A stretch of 5,188 nucleotides of DNA. Source: Candidatus Melainabacteria bacterium (GTDB lineage: Bacteria; Cyanobacteriota; Vampirovibrionia; Obscuribacterales; Obscuribacteraceae). Shown piece by piece: positions 1 through 5,188 of this stretch. The stretch lies in assembly GCA_014380105.1 (NCBI GenBank), contig JACMKL010000034.1:1-5188 (forward strand). Direction: 5' to 3'. A program made the translations under genes and the position numbers. The first letter of the stretch is position 1; every line of letters starts with the position of its first letter. Under the pieces are notes generated by a model, which had not been told where the DNA came from, ran no database searches, and saw nothing but the letters and a program-made list of their open reading frames with translations.

Positions 1-681
1 CTAAATCCAAACGACATGGAATTGCGTCTAGCCCAGGCTAAATTGCGTTCTCTCTCGGGCGAAACTGTTGACCTCACCACGCTAGGCACGCCAACTAATG
101 ACGGCGAGCGCATCGCTTATGCGGAAGCATGTTTGGCACAAAACAAATTTAGAGAAGCAGATGAGCAGATGAGTCAGGTCATCGCTCATACGACCACCGC
201 AAAAGGCACATTTGCCGTCGCCGATCTGGCACTGATGATCAAAGACTTGCCGAGCGCAGAAGCTGCTTACAGAAAAGCGGGCGCATTCCCTGGTGGTGCC
301 GAACGTGCCAAACGCGGAATGGATTTGATTGCCAAACAAAAAGATGTTGCTCGTCAGGATTTAACTCTTGCCGATGACTTGGCGAAACGCGGCCAGACTA
401 AAAGTGCAATCGATAAATATCGCTCTGCTTGCTATCAAAATCCAAAAGTGTCAGACGCGCATCTAGCATATGCAATCTGTCTCGAAAAGGACAGACCAGA
501 AACCGGACCACAACTGCGTTTATCATCAAGCCAATTTAAAGCTTACATGGCTCTCGAGCCAAGTCTCCCTGAAAAGGAAGTCAAAAAGCTCAATGACAAA
601 ATTTCCAAGCTGGACGAGAAAGCCTTTAAGCTCGATCAAAAAGAAGGTTCTGGCAGAAGCGGAGTCAAACGTCGTTTCTAA
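1..681 (+). CDS. TPR-repeat protein, C-terminal part (5' end outside window)
   Basis: This is the last 226 codons of a TPR protein; the frame is open from base 1, so the ATG at 16 is internal and not the start. The opening residues LNPNDMELRL match residues 399-408 of the downstream protein, and the two align to the end with about 155 of 226 identities (hand count) and a single-residue gap. Visible TPR-like helix pairs include those around ERIAYAEACLAQNKFREAD, FAVADLALMIKD...AEAAYRKA and LADDLAKRGQTKSAIDKY...NPKV. A charged, coiled-coil-like tail with LDEKAFKLDQK ends in a basic KRRF. TPRs form alpha-solenoids that bind other proteins, and no catalytic motif is seen. By analogy with its paralogue the whole protein is probably about 620 residues and exported, but its N-terminus is not visible here. 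The specific function and partners are unknown. The gene is certain; a finer name is not supportable. Confidence 0.9.
   Translation, partial: LNPNDMELRLAQAKLRSLSGETVDLTTLGTPTNDGERIAYAEACLAQNKFREADEQMSQVIAHTTTAKGTFAVADLALMIKDLPSAEAAYRKAGAFPGGAERAKRGMDLIAKQKDVARQDLTLADDLAKRGQTKSAIDKYRSACYQNPKVSDAHLAYAICLEKDRPETGPQLRLSSSQFKAYMALEPSLPEKEVKKLNDKISKLDEKAFKLDQKEGSGRSGVKRRF
1..681 (+). repeat. Left copy of a tandem gene duplication
   Basis: This segment is homologous to 1926-2609 in the same orientation, with an offset of 1925 bases at the left end and 1928 at the right. The first 24 bases differ from the right copy at only two positions, both silent. Elsewhere many codons differ silently while the residues stay the same. 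The copy continues beyond the left window edge, so its full size is not visible. Confidence 0.88.
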
Positions 682-723
682 CGACCAATTTCAAAGTTTT
701 CGTTATCCATTAGATATGTGAGT

Positions 724-729
724 GAGGAG
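724..729 (+). promoter_or_regulatory. Shine-Dalgarno sequence of the second TPR gene, closely spaced
   Basis: GAGGAG lies just two bases before the ATG at 732, much closer than the usual 5-9 bases. An in-frame TGA at 723-725 rules out any start further upstream in this frame. The next residues form a good signal peptide, so ATG 732 remains the best start despite the tight spacing. Confidence 0.55.
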
Positions 730-731
730 TT

Positions 732-818
732 ATGCAAAATAGAACGACACTGGTGGCTTTGTGTTTAGCCGTTGCAGGAACAGTTTCAATTGGAATGGCA
801 GTACCTTCAGCTGAAGCC
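732..818 (+). other. Predicted Sec signal peptide coding segment
   Basis: Residues 1-29 have a short polar n-region with one Arg (MQNR), a hydrophobic core from about L7 to V24 (LVALCLAVAGTVSIGMAV) and a c-region PSAEA. Cleavage fits after A29 (A-E-A) or A30. Cys11 sits inside the hydrophobic core without a lipobox, so a lipoprotein is not indicated. An uncleaved membrane anchor is the alternative. Confidence 0.8.
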
Positions 819-2609
819 GCCCAGAAGAAATTGATCAAGATCAAAATCGAGCGCGAAGTTGTGATGGCTGACGAGCTCATGCTCAATGGAAAATTCGGCG
901 ATGCAGCCGATCTTTACCGTGCCGTTCAAAGCAAAAATCCGAAGAGCGTCCCTGCCACCGTTGGTTTTGGTATGGCTCTAGCTAAACAATATAAGCTCGA
1001 CGCCGCTGACGATCAATTCTCAAAAGCGCTTACCATGGATCCACACAATGCCATGGCGCACGCCGGAAAAGCGATGGTAATCTTCAATCGTCTTTCTTCT
1101 TCCTCACAAACAGTGATCAAAAATAAAGAAGCAATGTTGAAACAAGCCGAAGCTGAAGTTAAGCAAGGCTTGAACATCGATCCTGGTATGCCTGAAGCTC
1201 ACTATTCACTCGGCATGATTTATAAAGAACAAGGCCGTGTCGACGATTCAATTAAGGAATTCCAAGAAGCCACACATATCGATCCTAAGTTTTCGGAAGC
1301 ATTTTCTGGGCTTGGTATTGCGCAATTACAAAAAGATGACGTAACCGGTGCTATTCAATCCTTCAAGGAAGCAATTGCTAACAATTCCGGAAACTCGACA
1401 GCTCACTACGGACTTGGTGAAGCTTACAGACGTCAGAACTTGCTTGATGAAGGTCTGAAAGAACTCAATACATCGCTCTACCAATATCGCAATAGCGCTC
1501 CAGTTCACTTGTCGATGGCGAAGATTTACTCAGCTCAGGGTAATACTGTCGCTGGTGTCAAGGAATACCAGGAGTGCATCCGCATCAAGCCTGAAAATCC
1601 AGAAGCTTACCTCGGCATCGCTGACATTCGCGAAGCTCGCGGCGACATTGAACACTCAATTTCTGAATTGAGATCCGGTTTGGAGATGATGCCAAACAAC
1701 ATGGACTTGCGTTTGAGAGTTGCCGATCAAAGTTTGAAACTTGAAAAACTCGATGATTCAATCAAAGAATATAAGACAATCATGGACGCCAATCCACAGA
1801 ATGCCGTCGCTGCCAAAGGCATCACACGCGCTTATTACCTCAAAGCTAATAAAGAAGCGACTGGAGCATTTTTCGTCTCCAACGAATATGAATCAGCCAA
1901 GCGTATGCTGGAACAAGCTGTGCGTCTCAATCCAAACGATATGGAATTGAGATTGGCAGAAGCGAAATTGCGTTCGCTGTCCGGCGAAACTGTCGATTTG
2001 AAGAGCATCGGCACACCAACAAGCAATGGCGAACGTGTCGCATACGCTGAAGCCTGCTTGGCTCAAAACAAGTACAAAGAAGCTGATGAACAGATGAATA
2101 TGGTTATCTCTTCTTCGTCCGACGCCAAGCAAACTTTTGCTGTCGCCGACCTGGCTTTGATGATCAAGGATATTCCGAATGCAGAAGCCGCCTACAAAAA
2201 AGCGGCTGCCTTTCCTGGTTCTGAAGAAAGGTCAAAGCGCGGCATGGATATGGTTAACAAGGCTAAAGACGTTGCAAGACAAGATCTGACTCTTGCTGAT
2301 GATTTGGCTCGCCGTAAACAAATGGCTTCTGCAATCGACAAATACAAAATCGCGATATATGAAAATCCAAAAGTGGCAGATGCTCACCTCGGATACGCCA
2401 TTGCGCTTGAGCATTTGACGCCGCCAGTGGTCGAAGACATTAAGCAGTCATCGACTCAATATAAAGCGTATATAGCGCTGGCTCCATCCATTCCTCCAAA
2501 GGAATTAGAAAAGCTCCAAAAGAAAATAACTAGCCTTGATGAAAAAGCCTACAAACTAGAGCAGAAGGGCAAAGGGCAAGCACGTCCTGGTACTCAAAGA
2601 CGCTTCTAA
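732..2609 (+). CDS. Exported multi-TPR protein
   Basis: A complete 625-residue protein with no recognisable enzyme motif; its likely role is a protein-binding alpha-solenoid outside the cytoplasmic membrane. Residues 1-30 look like a Sec signal peptide, followed by a basic linker (QKKLIKIKIERE). TPRs fill most of the rest: about 42-73 and 74-107, then an irregular one with an insert at 108-153. Six in perfect 34-residue register follow, starting at 154, 188, 222, 256, 290 and 324, with typical features such as PEAHYSLGMIYKEQGRVDD and a Pro near position 32. Residues 358-403 hold an interrupted TPR, and 404-584 hold degenerate repeats with non-TPR inserts (around 413-433 and 495-515). A charged helix at 588-612 and a basic QRRF end close the protein. 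It follows its paralogue by 50 bases and precedes murD by 60. The TPR assignment is certain; the cellular role is unknown. Confidence 0.93.
   Translation: MQNRTTLVALCLAVAGTVSIGMAVPSAEAAQKKLIKIKIEREVVMADELMLNGKFGDAADLYRAVQSKNPKSVPATVGFGMALAKQYKLDAADDQFSKALTMDPHNAMAHAGKAMVIFNRLSSSSQTVIKNKEAMLKQAEAEVKQGLNIDPGMPEAHYSLGMIYKEQGRVDDSIKEFQEATHIDPKFSEAFSGLGIAQLQKDDVTGAIQSFKEAIANNSGNSTAHYGLGEAYRRQNLLDEGLKELNTSLYQYRNSAPVHLSMAKIYSAQGNTVAGVKEYQECIRIKPENPEAYLGIADIREARGDIEHSISELRSGLEMMPNNMDLRLRVADQSLKLEKLDDSIKEYKTIMDANPQNAVAAKGITRAYYLKANKEATGAFFVSNEYESAKRMLEQAVRLNPNDMELRLAEAKLRSLSGETVDLKSIGTPTSNGERVAYAEACLAQNKYKEADEQMNMVISSSSDAKQTFAVADLALMIKDIPNAEAAYKKAAAFPGSEERSKRGMDMVNKAKDVARQDLTLADDLARRKQMASAIDKYKIAIYENPKVADAHLGYAIALEHLTPPVVEDIKQSSTQYKAYIALAPSIPPKELEKLQKKITSLDEKAYKLEQKGKGQARPGTQRRF
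1191..1802 (+). repeat. Six consecutive 34-residue TPR units
   Basis: Residues 154-357 of the exported TPR protein fall into six units of exactly 34 residues (102 bases). Each begins near a P/S-E/T-A-H/Y type helix-A start and most carry G/A at position 8, Y/Q near 11, A/S near 20 and N/D-P near 32. The repeats are recognisable only at protein level; the DNA units have diverged strongly, so this is not a recent microsatellite-like expansion. Confidence 0.85.
1926..2609 (+). repeat. Right copy of the tandem gene duplication
   Basis: This is the counterpart of 1-681 and codes for residues 399-625. The best-kept blocks are LNPNDMELRL, GERVAYAEACLAQNK, FAVADLALMIKD and KDVARQDLTLADDLA. The least conserved part is residues 561-572, where only about one residue in twelve matches the left copy. 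Confidence 0.88.
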
Positions 2610-2634
2610 ATCGGCCTTTAAGCAAACTTCGTTC

Positions 2635-2663
2635 TTTCAACTCGTCGCGCGGCCTTATATAAT
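2635..2663 (+). promoter_or_regulatory. Putative murD promoter (TATAAT box abutting the GTG start)
   Basis: A perfect sigma-70 type -10 hexamer TATAAT lies at 2658-2663. At 17-base spacing the -35 position (2635-2640) reads TTTCAA, which matches TTGACA at only three of six positions. Transcription would be expected to start about 2669-2671, at or next to the GTG at 2670, giving a leaderless or nearly leaderless messenger. No Shine-Dalgarno motif is seen in front of the GTG, which agrees with that reading. The hexamer could be a chance match in an otherwise mixed intergenic sequence, since the -35 is weak. No intrinsic terminator is visible in 2610-2657, so read-through from the TPR genes is also possible. 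Confidence 0.5.
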
Positions 2664-2669
2664 GGCGGC

Positions 2670-4046
2670 GTGACTGAGTGGAAAGACAAAAAAGTAACCA
2701 TATTGGGTCTCGGCAAAAGTGGTGTCGCGGCGGCTCACTATTTGGCGTCCCGTGGTGCCAAAATCTACGTTTCCGATTCTGCTAAAGCCAGCCCTGAAAG
2801 CGAAGCTCAGGCGAAGGAAGTCGAAGCGCTCGGGGCGAAGGTTGAATTCGGCGGTCACACTGATGACGCGCTGGCATTCGGGTCTTTCGTTCTTACATCT
2901 CCTGGAATTCCTCCGCACAGCGACGTCATACGCAAAGCACGCGATTCCGGCAAAGAAGTAGTTTCGGATATAGAGCTTGCTTTCCGTGAGACCAAAACAC
3001 CGATAGTGGCTATCACTGGCACTAACGGTAAGTCGACCACATCAGCATTGCTTAGTTTCATTTTGGAAAGCGGTGGCAGAGTGGCGCCGGCATGCGGCAA
3101 TATCGGCGTGCCTATCCTCAGCCAGCTGGACCGCAAGCCTGATTTTCTGATTGCTGAAGTTTCTTCCTACCAGCTCGAATATACATATAATTTCAAGCCG
3201 AAAGTGGGTGTCTGGCTCAATCTCACCCCTGACCACGTGGACTGGCATCAAGGGTTCGAAAATTACAAATTAGCCAAATTCAAACTGTTCGCCAACCAGC
3301 AAGCCGATGATTATGCCGTTCTTAATATGGACGACCCGATTGTGCGCGGGCAGATTACTCGCTCCGAGGTGTTTCCTTTCAGCGCCATGCAGTCTTTAGA
3401 CCACATGGTCCAGGGCGCTTTTATGAGTGGTGATTTCCTCTCGTACCGCATCCGCGCCAAAAACCGCGTGGTCTGTCACGTTGATGAATTACAGATTCTG
3501 GGTCAACACAATATCGAGAATGCTCTCGCTGCCATTTCTTGCGCGGCTGTGCTGAACGTTGAGCCCACCGAGATCGAGACCTACATTAAACAGTTCAAGG
3601 GTTTGGAGCATCGCTTAGAGTACGTAGACACAATCGATGAGATTGCTTATTACAACGATTCTAAGGCGACTAATCCGGAATCAGCCATAAAGGCGCTTCA
3701 GTCCTTCCCAGGCAAGAAAATCGTTCTGATTGCAGGCGGCAGAGACAAGAGCACTTCGCTTGATGAATTTGTTGATGCTATTAGAAACCATGTCGCTGCT
3801 GTTATCCTCTTAGGTGAAGCCAAGGAGCGATTTGAAAACGCGTTAAGAGAGGGAGGATTTAACGACGTTCATGTAGTTGCTAGCCTCGAAGAGGCTGTCG
3901 ATTTAGGTGGGAAATTGAAGTTAGGACCTGTTGTGCTCTCGCCAGCTTGTGCCAGCTTCGATATGTTCAAAGACTTTGAGAATAGAGGCCGTGTCTTCAA
4001 AGATATTGTCCGCGCAAGACTCAACAAGATGGCGCCGTCAGTCTAA
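2670..4046 (+). CDS. murD: UDP-N-acetylmuramoyl-L-alanine--D-glutamate ligase (MurD)
   Basis: This cytoplasmic Mur ligase uses ATP to add D-glutamate to UDP-MurNAc-L-alanine, the second amino acid of the peptidoglycan stem. The 458-residue length is normal for the family. The N-terminal UDP-binding domain shows GLGKSG at 13-18 and SPGIP at 77-81. The central ATPase domain has the P-loop GTNGKST at 117-123, GNIG at 143-146, EVSSYQLE at 163-170 and LTPDHVDWH at 185-193. Lys203 in LAKFKLF corresponds to the carbamylated lysine (E. coli Lys198), and GQHNIENALAA is at 278-288. The C-terminal domain has GLEHRLE at 311-317, NDSKATNPES at 329-338, GGRDKS at 356-361 and LSPACASFDMF at 423-433. The GTG start places the GLG motif at the family's usual distance from the N-terminus and has no upstream Shine-Dalgarno. 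ftsW follows at once and probably overlaps its end. Every key residue is present. Confidence 0.98.
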   Translation: MTEWKDKKVTILGLGKSGVAAAHYLASRGAKIYVSDSAKASPESEAQAKEVEALGAKVEFGGHTDDALAFGSFVLTSPGIPPHSDVIRKARDSGKEVVSDIELAFRETKTPIVAITGTNGKSTTSALLSFILESGGRVAPACGNIGVPILSQLDRKPDFLIAEVSSYQLEYTYNFKPKVGVWLNLTPDHVDWHQGFENYKLAKFKLFANQQADDYAVLNMDDPIVRGQITRSEVFPFSAMQSLDHMVQGAFMSGDFLSYRIRAKNRVVCHVDELQILGQHNIENALAAISCAAVLNVEPTEIETYIKQFKGLEHRLEYVDTIDEIAYYNDSKATNPESAIKALQSFPGKKIVLIAGGRDKSTSLDEFVDAIRNHVAAVILLGEAKERFENALREGGFNDVHVVASLEEAVDLGGKLKLGPVVLSPACASFDMFKDFENRGRVFKDIVRARLNKMAPSV

Positions 4047-5188
4047 AGCTAACGGACGCTCTCTAAATGTTGCTCAGACGCCAAAGGAAAGCCCCGAATT
4101 TCGTGGGTTGCCTGACAAAGCGCTGATCACTTTAGTGTGCTCGCTGTGCGGGTTCGGTCTCATGGCAGTTTTCAGCGCATCGGCTCCCGAAGCGCTTTCC
4201 AGCTATCAGGACGCCACATACTATTTACGCCGTCAAGCAATCGCATGCGTAATTGGTTTGTTCGCCATGTTTGCAATCAGTCGTTATGATTACCGCAAAC
4301 TTAAAAAATGGGCATGGCCAGTAGCTATTGGTTCGTTATTTTTACTTTGTTTGACGATGGTGCCGGGAATTTCAGTTACGGCAAAGGGCTCGAGCCGCTG
4401 GTTGATGCTCGGACCACTGCAATTTCAGCCTTCAGAATTTTGCAAAATCGCCACTATTCTTCTGATTTCTTCCGGGCTATCAAAATATTTCTGGTGGCAC
4501 AGACAAGTTCTATTGCGTATTCTTGTTGCACTTGCGATGGCAACTGTGGTGGTGAAACAGCCTGACTTGGGCACTGCGATGATGATCACAGGCGGGTTGG
4601 TGGCATTGTTATTCGCCGGTGGTCTCAACTCCATGTTGATTTTGTTGGCTGGCGGCGGCGCTTTTGCTTACATGTATCACCATGTGCAAAAAACTCCTTA
4701 TCAAATGGCTCGCATCATGAGCTGGCTTGATCCCTATAAATATCCTCAGAAAGAAGGCTGGAATTCCATTCAAGCGCAGCTCGCGATAGGCTCCGGTGGC
4801 TTACTTGGAGTTGGCTTCGGACGGTCATTGCAGAAGCTATTCTACCTGCCGGTTCAGCACGCCGACTTTATCTTTGCCGTCATCGCTGAAGAGTTTGGTT
4901 TGATTGGATGCACTGTTTTAATCACGCTATTCATATTGCTTGGCTATTTTGGCTTCAGGACTGCATTGCGCTCTCGCACACTGTTCGGACGTTTCCTGGC
5001 GATCGGCATCACCAGCTCAATTAGCCTCCAGGCATTAGTAAATATAATGGTGACAGTTGGACTGTTGCCTGTTACTGGTATCACCTTGCCGTTTATTAGT
5101 TACGGCGGAACCTCGCTCGTCATCACACTCGCCATGGTTGGTGTCTTGCTTTCAGTCTCCCGTGACCTTGTCACCGGTTGGCGCGCCA
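4006..5188 (+). CDS. ftsW: SEDS peptidoglycan glycosyltransferase FtsW (3' end outside window)
   Basis: FtsW is a multi-pass membrane enzyme that polymerises lipid II into glycan strands at the division septum, working with a class B penicillin-binding protein. The first membrane segment starts near 4123 (LITLVCSLCGFGLMAVFSAS). Family motifs follow in order: RWLMLGPLQFQPSEFCKIA, KQPDLGTA (Asp at 4564-4566), GWNSIQAQLAIGSGGLLG, the loop YLPVQHADFIFAVIAEE whose Asp at 4864-4866 matches the catalytic Asp of FtsW/RodA, and LLPVTG...LPFISYGGTSL near 5098-5118. The frame is open to the last base; about 394 codons are visible and only a short tail should be missing. The start is uncertain. No ATG exists in this frame before 4162, which lies inside the first membrane segment. 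TTG 4006 (41-base overlap with murD) keeps the protein-like hydrophilic segment NVAQTPKESPEFRGLPDKA; TTG 4108 is a shorter alternative. The murD neighbour favours FtsW over its relative RodA. Confidence 0.93.
   Translation, partial: MSAQDSTRWRRQSKANGRSLNVAQTPKESPEFRGLPDKALITLVCSLCGFGLMAVFSASAPEALSSYQDATYYLRRQAIACVIGLFAMFAISRYDYRKLKKWAWPVAIGSLFLLCLTMVPGISVTAKGSSRWLMLGPLQFQPSEFCKIATILLISSGLSKYFWWHRQVLLRILVALAMATVVVKQPDLGTAMMITGGLVALLFAGGLNSMLILLAGGGAFAYMYHHVQKTPYQMARIMSWLDPYKYPQKEGWNSIQAQLAIGSGGLLGVGFGRSLQKLFYLPVQHADFIFAVIAEEFGLIGCTVLITLFILLGYFGFRTALRSRTLFGRFLAIGITSSISLQALVNIMVTVGLLPVTGITLPFISYGGTSLVITLAMVGVLLSVSRDLVTGWRA

Noticed and set aside
16..681. ATG at 16 as the start of the first TPR protein
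   Set aside because: The frame is open to base 1, and the five codons before the ATG match the paralogue (LNPND at residues 399-403). The true start is outside the window.
470..721. A plus-strand 83-codon frame across the end of the first TPR gene
   Set aside because: It is a frame-shifted reading of the conserved TPR tail, low in recognisable features, and its end sits just before the ribosome site of the next gene.
682..731. Promoter between the two TPR genes
   Set aside because: The sequence is AT-rich, but no -10 match better than about half the consensus with a partner -35 was found; co-transcription is as likely.
732..767. Lipoprotein signal with Cys11
   Set aside because: The residues before Cys11 (V-A-L) do not fit a lipobox, and a normal signal-peptidase I site follows at residues 27-30.
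1835..2414. Minus-strand open frames inside the second TPR gene, and similar ones inside murD and ftsW
   Set aside because: They lie fully inside well-supported plus-strand genes, are under 95 residues, Cys/Ser/Arg-rich in composition, and show no family motif.
2610..2657. Intrinsic terminator between the TPR gene and murD
   Set aside because: Only short GGCC matches and weak complementarities are present; no GC-rich stem followed by a T-run was found.
4067..4126. A 19-codon ORF starting at ATG 4067 as a real small gene
   Set aside because: It overlaps the probable FtsW N-terminus and has no clear Shine-Dalgarno. It is better explained as a missed or shifted ftsW start.
4308..4565. An 85-codon plus-strand frame within ftsW
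   Set aside because: It is an out-of-frame reading through conserved FtsW membrane segments and motifs.
4006..5188. RodA or SpoVE instead of FtsW
   Set aside because: The motifs are shared by all SEDS proteins, so the call rests partly on the murD neighbour; nothing in the sequence favours the alternatives.

Overview
The window is one gene-dense, plus-strand stretch of a bacterial chromosome. It holds two tandem tetratricopeptide-repeat (TPR) genes followed by two peptidoglycan and cell-division genes, murD and ftsW. All four point the same way with short gaps. No rRNA, tRNA, CRISPR array, insertion sequence, attachment site or phage gene was seen, and no stretch over 300 bases lacks a gene.

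Layout: (1) Positions 1-681 carry the 3' end of a TPR gene whose start lies outside the window. (2) After a 50-base gap, 732-2609 is a complete 625-residue TPR protein with an export signal peptide. Its last 227 residues match the first protein at about 69% identity (hand alignment), so the pair is a tandem duplication with a period near 1.93 kb. (3) The 60-base gap 2610-2669 has no visible terminator but ends in a perfect TATAAT box that stops 6 bases before the GTG of murD. (4) 2670-4046 encodes MurD, with every diagnostic motif of the family. (5) ftsW runs off the right edge. Its reading frame is open from inside the end of murD, but there is no ATG at the expected place.

How the genes relate: MurD adds D-glutamate to UDP-MurNAc-L-Ala in the cytoplasm. 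FtsW is the membrane glycosyltransferase that polymerises lipid II at the division site. The order murD-ftsW is that of the classical dcw (division and cell wall) cluster, but the usual upstream murF/mraY genes are replaced here by the TPR pair. The TPR protein is predicted to be exported, so it would act outside the cytoplasmic membrane, probably as a protein-binding scaffold. A link to wall synthesis is only suggested by position.

Organism: the window has moderate GC, a two-membrane-like or at least secretion-competent gene content, and large exported TPR paralogues. This is compatible with an uncultured lineage such as the Melainabacteria/Vampirovibrionia (Obscuribacterales-like), but that is a low-confidence impression. 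Four genes cannot fix the taxonomy.
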